In this document: piece by piece, positions 42,174 through 50,279 of the stretch
Layout: each line of letters opens with the position of its first letter
How positions within the stretch are numbered: the first letter of the stretch is position 1
Origin: Flavobacterium anseongense
Lineage (GTDB): Bacteria > Bacteroidota > Bacteroidia > Flavobacteriales > Flavobacteriaceae
Direction: 5' to 3'
DNA length: 64,000 bases
NCBI RefSeq assembly: GCF_021608185.1
Contig: NZ_JAKIHN010000003.1
Coordinates: 310,001 to 374,000 of the forward strand
The notes under the pieces: generated by a model
Told to the model about the DNA's origin: nothing
Database searches by the model: none
The model's input: the letters and a program-made list of their open reading frames with translations, nothing else
Program-made: the position numbers and the translations under genes

Positions 42174-43445
42174 CTACACTATTTCGAGCGCTTTTTCGAC
42201 AGTAGCATATACTTTTTCCAGTTGGGAATTGGTAATAATATAAGGCGGTAAAATGTATATGATATTGCCAACCGGACGCAATATGATTCCGTTTTCAATA
42301 AAGAAATTATAGAGTTTGTTGCGCATTGTGCCATAGTAACTTTCCTGGCTTTCGGTCTTAATTTCCAGAGCGAATATGACGCCTAACACTCGCGTTGTTT
42401 TTACTTTTGGATGTACTTTTATTTTAGATTCAAAAGCCAAATGCGATTGGTTTATTCGGGCGATATTTTCCTGCATTACTTCCGTCTGCAACAAATTGAT
42501 ACTTGCTAAAGCTGCCGAACAACCTGTTGGATTTGCCGTGAATGTATGTCCGTGAAAGAGTGCTTTATTCGTATCTTCATCATAAAACCCATCAAAAACT
42601 TCTTGGGTAAAAGTTGTTATCGCCATCGGGATTGTTCCGCCTGTTAATGCTTTTGACAAGCACATCATATCGGGTTTGTTGGCCAGATAATCGGTTGCAA
42701 ATGTTTTGCCTGTTTTTCCAAAACCTGTCATTACTTCATCGGCAATGGTGAAGATATTATGCTGATTACAAATGGCAATCATTTGATCTAAAACTTTGGG
42801 CGAATACATTACCATTCCCGCCGCACCTTGTACTAAAGGTTCAAAAATAAACGCTGCATATTGATTGGTTACAGCCAAATCTTTCAATGCTTTTAAACTT
42901 TGTTCTTCGTTACTTTTTGTCGGCACCGGAATTCGGATTACTTCGAGTAACGAACCTTTGAATGCTTCGGTAAAAAAGGAAATGCCGCTACTTGCCATCG
43001 CACCAAAAGTATCGCCATGAAAGGCATCCTCGAAAGCAAGGATTTTTGTCTTTTTAATTCCCTTGTTATAATTGTACTGCAGCGCACATTTCAAAGCAAC
43101 TTCAACAGCAGTCGAACCATTATCGGAATAGAAGATTTTCTTTTGATTTTTAGGCAAAATAGTCATCAGTTTTTCGGCTAATAAAACGGCTTTGTCATGA
43201 GTAAATCCACCAAACAAAACGTGCTCTAAAGTCGTCAACTGTTCGTAAATAGCATCGGCGATAATTTTATTGGAATGTCCGTATGGATTTACCCACCAGG
43301 AAGCAATCGCATCAACGTATTCCTTGCCGTTTTCATCCCAAAGCAAAGCGCCTTCGCCTTTGATAATAGCCGGAAAATCAGTCGCTGTTTTGTGCTGCGT
43401 ATAAGGATGCCAGTTGTATAGTTTGTCTCTTTCGGAAAGGTTCAT
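42174..43445 (-). CDS. bioA: Adenosylmethionine-8-amino-7-oxononanoate aminotransferase
   Basis: A 423-residue PLP enzyme that converts KAPA to DAPA using S-adenosylmethionine as amino donor. Visible: WHPYTQHK at the N-terminus (substrate-binding Tyr region), SDNGSTAVE (PLP phosphate), IADEVMTGFG with Asp236, and the PLP lysine Lys265 in CLSKALTGG; HGHTFTANPTGCSAALAS follows. The length fits BioA. Five bases separate it from bioD upstream. Confidence 0.96.
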   Translation of the reverse strand: MNLSERDKLYNWHPYTQHKTATDFPAIIKGEGALLWDENGKEYVDAIASWWVNPYGHSNKIIADAIYEQLTTLEHVLFGGFTHDKAVLLAEKLMTILPKNQKKIFYSDNGSTAVEVALKCALQYNYNKGIKKTKILAFEDAFHGDTFGAMASSGISFFTEAFKGSLLEVIRIPVPTKSNEEQSLKALKDLAVTNQYAAFIFEPLVQGAAGMVMYSPKVLDQMIAICNQHNIFTIADEVMTGFGKTGKTFATDYLANKPDMMCLSKALTGGTIPMAITTFTQEVFDGFYDEDTNKALFHGHTFTANPTGCSAALASINLLQTEVMQENIARINQSHLAFESKIKVHPKVKTTRVLGVIFALEIKTESQESYYGTMRNKLYNFFIENGIILRPVGNIIYILPPYIITNSQLEKVYATVEKALEIV

Positions 43446-43450
43446 TTATT

Positions 43451-44068
43451 TTATAATTTCAAAAGATTATCACGAAATTTATCAGCATAATAGCTAATTA
43501 CATTTGCATCAAAATAAGGTTCGTTGTCGATTCTGCCGATGCATTTTACTTCGGTTTTCTTTAGGATAATTTCTTCGGTTGCTTTGTTTTCATCGCCTGA
43601 AAAGATGATTCCGGCAACGTTGATTTTTCTGTTTTTCAGCCCTTCAATTGTTAGTAATGTATGATTGATACTTCCCAAATAATGACGCGAAACGACAATC
43701 ACTTTATAGTCTTTTTTGATTAAATCAACCACACAATCGTTGTCGTTTAGTGGAACGAGAACGCCGCCTGCGCCTTCAATTACCAGATGATTATCGGTTA
43801 TTGGCTCTGTTATTTTTTTTAAATCGATAGTGATTCCGTCAAGCTGTGCAGCTAAATGCGGACTTGCCGGAGTATTCAATGCGTAGGAATTTGGAAAAAC
43901 TTTTCCCTTATCCCTAATCCCTAATCCCCTTACCTTATGACTATCTGAATTATCTAAATCTCCGGCTTGTATAGGTTTCCAATAATCGGCCTGCAAGGCT
44001 TCGACCACTATTGAGGAGGCAATGGTTTTACCGACATCGGTGCCGATTCCTGTGATGAATAGTTTCAT
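43451..44068 (-). CDS. bioD: Dethiobiotin synthetase
   Basis: A 205-residue ATP-dependent carboxylase that closes the ureido ring of DAPA. P-loop GIGTDVGKT at residues 7-15, then YWKPIQAGD, NTPASPHLAA and VIEGAGGVLVPL, all typical. Residues about 45-57 (VRGLGIRDKGKVF) are encoded by a tandem GGGATTA-type micro-repeat, see 43905-43932. The start overlaps the TPR gene stop by four bases. Confidence 0.95.
   Translation of the reverse strand: MKLFITGIGTDVGKTIASSIVVEALQADYWKPIQAGDLDNSDSHKVRGLGIRDKGKVFPNSYALNTPASPHLAAQLDGITIDLKKITEPITDNHLVIEGAGGVLVPLNDNDCVVDLIKKDYKVIVVSRHYLGSINHTLLTIEGLKNRKINVAGIIFSGDENKATEEIILKKTEVKCIGRIDNEPYFDANVISYYADKFRDNLLKL
43905..43932. repeat. Tandem CCCTAAT micro-repeat inside bioD
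   Basis: CCCTTA-TCCCTAATCCCTAATCCCCTTA-like tandem units within the coding frame. It encodes a charged loop (residues about 46-55) between conserved BioD motifs and keeps the frame. Confidence 0.65.
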
Positions 44069-44970
44069 TTTTTTAATTCTGAAATCTGATTTATGGCAAA
44101 AGTTTTAGTTTCTTCATCACCATATTGAATGGTTTTCTCGTAATATTCAATAGCCTTAGCTTTATTACCAGATAGTTTATAACCTTGTGCAATATTGGAC
44201 AAAACAATATAATCTTTCGGGTTAAGTTTTTCTGCTTTAAAAAGCGCTTCAAGACCTTCATTATATTTTCCGGTTAGAAAATAGGTGACAGAAACATTGG
44301 ACAAACTCTCAATACTATCAGGATAATATTTTAAAATTGCCGACGCAATTTCCCGCATGTTAGTCAATAGATTATCATTTTCGGTATCATAAAGCTGTAC
44401 CTGATAACTCTGTAAAGATGCCAGAAAGAACTGTTTGCCATCCTCTTTTTTTTCATTATTTGTCCAAGTCCAGTTGTTGTTATTTTTCGCAGAATAATCA
44501 ACCGCTTTTATAATTTCTGAAGTGAATTTTTCCCAATCCTGAATTTTTCCAAGAGCATAGATTTTTCCAAATCTCATGTCGAGCCGATCCGGATAAAGAC
44601 TAATTCCCTTATCGATTTTAGTAAAGGCATTTTTTAAATCTGTGTCACCATAGTTTATAGTACTGCCCAAATAGCCTGCTGTTTGATTGAGACTATCTTT
44701 CAAAATCAAGGCTTCACCTTCGGGTTCATTCCTAGTTAAGCTTAGTATTTCCTTCTTTGATTTTTGAAAATAGTAATTGAAATAAGAAGTAAATAATTCA
44801 GCATCTGTTGGCTTGGCTTTTCCCCATGCTTCCAAGGTTTCTTTTTGTTTTATGGTGTCTTTTTCCCGGAAATATTTTCCAAATTCGGATTTATAATCCT
44901 GAGCAAATGAAATGCTGGAAATGGTTACGGCAATTACTATACAGATATTTTTCATTTTGATGATTTTCAT
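44065..44970 (-). CDS. Exported TPR-repeat protein
   Basis: A 301-residue protein with a signal peptide (NICIVIAVTISSISFAQ) and C-terminal tetratricopeptide repeats, clearest at ALFKAEKLNPKDYIVLSNIAQGYKLSGNKAKAIEYYEKTI-type helices (about residues 235-290). No enzymatic motif. It overlaps the DUF2007 gene by one base and bioD by four, so it is translated within the biotin operon though it has no known biotin role. Likely periplasmic scaffold; function unknown. Confidence 0.75.
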   Translation of the reverse strand: MKIIKMKNICIVIAVTISSISFAQDYKSEFGKYFREKDTIKQKETLEAWGKAKPTDAELFTSYFNYYFQKSKKEILSLTRNEPEGEALILKDSLNQTAGYLGSTINYGDTDLKNAFTKIDKGISLYPDRLDMRFGKIYALGKIQDWEKFTSEIIKAVDYSAKNNNNWTWTNNEKKEDGKQFFLASLQSYQVQLYDTENDNLLTNMREIASAILKYYPDSIESLSNVSVTYFLTGKYNEGLEALFKAEKLNPKDYIVLSNIAQGYKLSGNKAKAIEYYEKTIQYGDEETKTFAINQISELKK

Positions 44971-45374
44971 TAATCAAATTCGAATTTACAGTTTTGACAT
45001 TTGTATTTGTACTTTGAAAAGAACTGGGCGAACGCACCTAAAATAGCAACCTGAAAAAAAGATTTTACGCCATCAATTGAAGTCTCCATTTCAACTTGTT
45101 CAGCACCACATTCGGGACATTTTAAAGGTTGATTGTCATCATCAACAGAGTATAAACTCACTTCGCCAAGTATTTCATTTGCCTTCTCAAAATCTTCTGT
45201 TTTAACAAACATTTTTACACCACCAACGGCATTGCTGTATAACGGATTCGAGTCAACTATATTGTTATCCCGCATAAATACTTCGATGCCCTGACTTTCT
45301 AATTTGCCTTGATAGATAATAGCTTCGCTTGAGTATTGAAAGCGGCGGAGTAATGTAAATTTTTCTTCTTCCAT
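44970..45374 (-). CDS. DUF2007 / zinc-ribbon protein
   Basis: A 134-residue protein with an N-terminal DUF2007 (putative signal-transducing) domain: LLRRFQYSSEAIIYQGKLESQ, IEVFMRDNNI and GGVKMFVKTEDFEKANEIL. The C-terminus has two CxxC pairs (CPECG and CQNCKFEF) forming a likely zinc ribbon, interrupted by a hydrophobic SFFQVAILGAFAQFF stretch. It sits three bases after bioF. Function unknown. Confidence 0.8.
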   Translation of the reverse strand: MEEEKFTLLRRFQYSSEAIIYQGKLESQGIEVFMRDNNIVDSNPLYSNAVGGVKMFVKTEDFEKANEILGEVSLYSVDDDNQPLKCPECGAEQVEMETSIDGVKSFFQVAILGAFAQFFSKYKYKCQNCKFEFD

Positions 45375-45377
45375 AAC

Positions 45378-46538
45378 TTAAAAAACAAAGGTAGCTAACA
45401 ATTCCAACACATTGATAATTTCGGTTTCCGAATTAAAGCTGTGCAGGCAAAAACGCAGACGTTCCTGACCTTCGGGAACTGTTGGCGAAAGGATTGGTCG
45501 GACATCAAACCCATTTTGTTGCAGTTGGTTTGCAATCTTTTTTACATTTTCATTTCCGGGAATGATAGCGCATTGAATGGCTGATTTACTATAGACAAAC
45601 ATTGGTTTTAAGCCTAATCGCATTTTTTCCTGATTGAAGAAAATGATGTTGGATTTCAACTTTTCGATTAATTTCTTTTCTTTGGTTAAATGTTTATAGG
45701 ATTGCAGAATTGTTGCGACGTTATGCGGAGAAAGTCCTGTTGTATAAACAAAACTACGGGTAAAGTTGATCAAATAACTCTTTAGTTCTTTGCTTCCAAG
45801 TACAGCTGCGCCATGACAGCCTAATCCTTTTCCGAAAGTCATGATTCGGGCAAAAAATTTGTCTTCTAATCCTAAACTTTGCACTAATCCTTCGCCGCTT
45901 TCGCCAAAAACTCCGAGTGCATGTGCTTCATCTACGACTAAATAAGCTTCATATTTTTTGGATAGAGTTGTCAGTTCTTCCAGATTTGGTGAATCGCCGT
46001 CCATAGAGAAAACACTTTCGGTGACGATGTAAATGGTTGTTGGTTGTCGGTTGTCGGTTGTCGGTTCGAACTTTGCGATTAGTTTTTCCAAATCTTCCAA
46101 ATCATTATGCTGGAATTTATAGGCTTTGGCATAAGACAATCTGATGCCATCTCTTATTGATGCGTGACAGAATTCGTCGTATAAAATAATATCATTCCGT
46201 TGTGGAACTGAGCTAAAGAATCCTACGTTAGCATCGTAACCCGAATTGAAAATCAATGCAGCTTCCGCCTGATGGAATTGTGAAATAAATTCTTCGGCTT
46301 CATTATATAAAGTGTGATTGCCGGAAAGCAAACGTGAACCTGTTGCTCCGTTTATCTTTATATTTTTATCTAAAAGAAACTGATGTGATTCGTGGAAGAT
46401 AGCTTCATTTTGGGCAAAGCCGATATAATCATTTGATGCAAAATCGATTAAACCATTGGCAACAGGCAATTGACGCAAGGCGTTCTTGGCTTTACGTTGC
46501 TCGAGTTTTTGTTGGAGTGATTTTGGAAGTTTCATCAT
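45378..46538 (-). CDS. bioF: 8-amino-7-oxononanoate synthase
   Basis: A 386-residue alpha-oxoamine synthase that joins pimeloyl-ACP (or -CoA) with alanine to give KAPA. Visible: NDYIGFA, TGSRLLSGNH, FNSGYDANVGF, DEFCHASIRDGIRLS, VTESVFSMDGD, VVDEAHALGVFG and the PLP lysine Lys237 in TFGKGLGCHGA. Residues about 158-168 (EPTTDNRQPTT) are an insertion coded by a tandem micro-repeat. It is the first gene of the biotin operon; the ATG pair at 46538 and 46535 lies almost on the predicted transcription start. Confidence 0.96.
   Translation of the reverse strand: MMKLPKSLQQKLEQRKAKNALRQLPVANGLIDFASNDYIGFAQNEAIFHESHQFLLDKNIKINGATGSRLLSGNHTLYNEAEEFISQFHQAEAALIFNSGYDANVGFFSSVPQRNDIILYDEFCHASIRDGIRLSYAKAYKFQHNDLEDLEKLIAKFEPTTDNRQPTTIYIVTESVFSMDGDSPNLEELTTLSKKYEAYLVVDEAHALGVFGESGEGLVQSLGLEDKFFARIMTFGKGLGCHGAAVLGSKELKSYLINFTRSFVYTTGLSPHNVATILQSYKHLTKEKKLIEKLKSNIIFFNQEKMRLGLKPMFVYSKSAIQCAIIPGNENVKKIANQLQQNGFDVRPILSPTVPEGQERLRFCLHSFNSETEIINVLELLATFVF
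46035..46067. repeat. Tandem TTGTCGG micro-repeat inside bioF
   Basis: TTGTCGG is repeated three times (46044-46064) within GGTTGTTGG...GGTTC. The reverse-oriented same unit fills the intergenic gap at 47081-47106. The coding frame is kept. Confidence 0.75.
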
Positions 46539-46540
46539 TA

Positions 46541-46548
46541 CAAATATA
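46541..46548 (-). promoter_or_regulatory. -7 box of the biotin operon
   Basis: TATATTTG on the minus strand, TAnnTTTG type, only 2 bases before the first ATG of bioF. Transcription starting 6-7 bases further would give a leaderless or nearly leaderless message. No TTG is seen at -33. Confidence 0.5.
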
Positions 46549-46566
46549 GGAAAGCTGAATCTTTTT

Positions 46567-46692
46567 TAGCCCCGATTACCTCACCGAGATAATATTTGTT
46601 TTGGTGTTCGGTGAATTTCATTTGGAACGGCATCCTTTTTATTATTTCTTGAAATAATAAAAAGATATAGTGGAAAGCGGGAAACTGCTCCC
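46567..46692. repeat. Flavobacterial intergenic repeat with internal hairpin
   Basis: Begins TAGCCCCGAT and ends GGAAAGCGGGAAACTGCTCC. Its centre contains a perfect 14-bp hairpin, CTTTTTATTATTTC / GAAATAATAAAAAG (46637-46666 approx). A short relative lies at 1350-1397. Could be a MITE-like or REP-like element. Confidence 0.55.
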
Positions 46693-46699
46693 AATAAAA

Positions 46700-46727
46700 A
46701 AAAGCCCAACAATAATGTTGGGCTTTT
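46700..46727 (-). terminator. atpD-atpC terminator
   Basis: AAAAGCCCAACA / TGTTGGGCTTTT, a 12-bp perfect stem with ATAA loop, 20 bases after the atpC stop. Confidence 0.85.
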
Positions 46728-46747
46728 CTCTTTTATTTACAATCATA

Positions 46748-47029
46748 TTAGTCAGCTAATACAATTACTTTATTGTCCTGCATTTCGATAGTTCCTGAAT
46801 TGATTTCAAGAAGGTAGTTTTGGTCGTTTACTTTGGTAAACTTGTCTTCTACTTGTTTATCAAATTTAAAACTTTTGGCTTCGATTTTTACAACGCCGTG
46901 TTTTAAAATAGAAACTATTGGTGCGTGGTTATCCAAAATTTGGAACGAACCACTAACGCCAGGTAAAGAAACCGAAGTAACTTCGCCTTTGAATAATGTA
47001 GCTTCGGGTGATACTATTTCTAAAATCAT
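46748..47029 (-). CDS. atpC: F1Fo ATP synthase epsilon subunit
   Basis: A 93-residue epsilon subunit, the short form common in Bacteroidota that keeps only the N-terminal beta-sandwich: MILEIVSPEATLFKGEVTSVSLPG, GSFQILDNHAPIVSIL and the EINSGTIEMQDNKVIVLAD end. The C-terminal inhibitory helices are absent. It follows atpD by 78 bases filled with a tandem repeat, and ends the pair. Confidence 0.95.
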   Translation of the reverse strand: MILEIVSPEATLFKGEVTSVSLPGVSGSFQILDNHAPIVSILKHGVVKIEAKSFKFDKQVEDKFTKVNDQNYLLEINSGTIEMQDNKVIVLAD

Positions 47030-47045
47030 ATTTATTTAGTTAATA

Positions 47046-47106
47046 GTTGATGGTTGATGGTTGATGGTTGAATTTCTATCAACCGACAACTGACAACCGA
47101 CAACCA
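47046..47106. repeat. Tandem GTTGATG and GACAACC repeats between atpC and atpD
   Basis: Three GTTGATG units (47046-47066) and, in opposite sense, AACCGAC/AACTGAC/AACCGAC units (47081-47106). The latter is the reverse complement of the unit found inside bioF. Confidence 0.7.
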
Positions 47107-47107
47107 A

Positions 47108-48622
<1,515 letters not shown>

Positions 48623-48679
48623 TTATGTATTTATTAAATAGCTATTTAGGTTTGAATAAAACATTCTTTTTTCAGAGCG

Positions 48680-48710
48680 CAAAGATAATTTTTATAAATC
48701 GAATAATCAA
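48680..48710 (-). promoter_or_regulatory. Promoter of atpD-atpC
   Basis: Minus strand TTG (48708-48710), 20-base spacer, TATCTTTG (48680-48687), about 60 bases before the atpD ATG. Confidence 0.7.
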
Positions 48711-48759
48711 TAATTATTTTATAAAAAAAGAAGATTTTTTTCTTCACTACTATAAACAA

Positions 48760-48789
48760 AAAACCACCCTAAATAATCAGGGTGGTTTT
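48760..48789 (-). terminator. Terminator of the receptor-GDSL operon
   Basis: AAAACCACCCT / AGGGTGGTTTT, 11-bp perfect stem, 20 bases after the GDSL gene stop. Confidence 0.85.
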
Positions 48790-48809
48790 CGTATTTGAAA
48801 TAAAATTTC

Positions 48810-50249
48810 TTATGGCAAAGTTGACGGATACAATATTTGATACTGACCCAAATTCACTCCTTTAAAATTAGATCCGAATTTTTCATTAATCGCTTCTAAA
48901 AATTTATTAGCGATTAATGCATAGCCTTTCGGACTTGGGTGAACACCGTCTAATGAAAAGGTGTTTCCGGTTACATAAGCTGAAGTCATAGTATAACCAT
49001 TTTGAACAATACCCATACCGCTTAATAAAGTCATAACTGCTTTAGCATCCACAAAAGCTAAATCGTTTGCAGTTGCTGCATTTTGGATAGTTGTATTGTA
49101 AGCATCTGTTGCTGCTTTAACTTCGGCGATTTCGTTTTTAGACAAAACCCAATTGTCAGCCAATGGAACAGAAACGCCATTTACCTGTGTTGGATTTCCG
49201 CCTACGGTGGTTCCAATAAAGGTTCTTGCAGGCAAAATGATTAAATCTTCACTAGTTGCCTGACGGTAAGATGGGATTCCAAAACCTGTTAAATTGGTTA
49301 AATATTCGTCAACGATAACTACTCTGTTTGTAGCTGAGGCCGAGAATGATATTGTTCTTTGAGCTACTTCGGCTGCTGATAACAATCCGTTTGACTGAGC
49401 GAATAATAATCCGTTGTTATAGGCGGTAAAACCTGAATTCAATAAAGAAGCTGTTGCTGCGTCTAAAGGAACCGGGTTATAAGGAACTGTTGTAAAATAA
49501 GGTAATGTACTTACGTATGGTAAATTAGCTATAACTCCTTTTCTGCCTCCGGCAGTTAATTTTGCAATCAAACCGTTATAAGCCAGTTCAAAAGTAGCCG
49601 GTGGCGTAATTGGGCTGGTGCTTACACCTCCTGAGGTTGCATAACCCAGTACGTCATTTCCTCCAATCCATAAGGAAAAGAAAGTAGGATTTGTAGCTAC
49701 GGCGTCATCTACTACAGTAGCTGTTGGAGAAGAAGCCATTCGGGCAAAGTATGGGTTCCCGGCTGAACTTCCATAACCTGCAAAATCTAAATGAATAGCT
49801 TTTGCTCCCGGAATTCCGAAATTATTAAATGGTCCAGTTAAATGGGTGGTAATATCGGTTGAAGAAGTTCCTGTAACCGGTGCCGGAGAACTGGTAGCCA
49901 CATTAAAATAAAATCGCGGTCCAAATTGTGGAATTTGAGATCCTCCCATTGAAAAACCACCAACATTATCATTCATAAACGGAATTACAAATTCACCTCC
50001 GCCAACTAAAGCAAATTGTTGCGATAAGATATTAGGATACGAATTTTGCTGTCCGGCAATGAACAAAGCGTTATCGGAAAAACCTGCCGCAAACGAATCC
50101 CCTAAAGCAACATATTTAGAAAAATCTGCTGAACCGGCCGTAAGAGGTAAACCGTCAGATGAATTTGGATTAACAACCGTTTCATCATCACTGCTACATG
50201 CTACAAAGGTTAACGAAACCAATAATAGCCATTTGAAATTTTTTATCAT
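48810..50249 (-). CDS. SGNH/GDSL-hydrolase lipoprotein
   Basis: A 479-residue lipoprotein: signal KNFKWLLLVSLTFVAC with lipobox Cys18, followed by an acidic SSDDE linker that fits flavobacterial surface export. Then an SGNH hydrolase: GDSFAAGF with nucleophile Ser52, GGxD-type oxyanion glycine region, WIGGNDVLGY (Asn of block III), and DGVHPSPKGY (Asp-His). It should cleave ester bonds in lipids or acetylated glycans; substrate unknown. It is 30 bases after the TonB-dependent receptor gene, so the two probably form a surface uptake and hydrolysis pair. Confidence 0.88.
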   Translation of the reverse strand: MIKNFKWLLLVSLTFVACSSDDETVVNPNSSDGLPLTAGSADFSKYVALGDSFAAGFSDNALFIAGQQNSYPNILSQQFALVGGGEFVIPFMNDNVGGFSMGGSQIPQFGPRFYFNVATSSPAPVTGTSSTDITTHLTGPFNNFGIPGAKAIHLDFAGYGSSAGNPYFARMASSPTATVVDDAVATNPTFFSLWIGGNDVLGYATSGGVSTSPITPPATFELAYNGLIAKLTAGGRKGVIANLPYVSTLPYFTTVPYNPVPLDAATASLLNSGFTAYNNGLLFAQSNGLLSAAEVAQRTISFSASATNRVVIVDEYLTNLTGFGIPSYRQATSEDLIILPARTFIGTTVGGNPTQVNGVSVPLADNWVLSKNEIAEVKAATDAYNTTIQNAATANDLAFVDAKAVMTLLSGMGIVQNGYTMTSAYVTGNTFSLDGVHPSPKGYALIANKFLEAINEKFGSNFKGVNLGQYQILYPSTLP

Positions 50250-50279
50250 AACTTTTAAATTATATATTGTTATTGATTA

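Noticed and set aside
46035..46067. Tandem repeat considered as a CRISPR array or as an assembly error
   Set aside because: Units are only 7 bases without spacers, and the repeat keeps the bioF frame with flanking conserved motifs intact.
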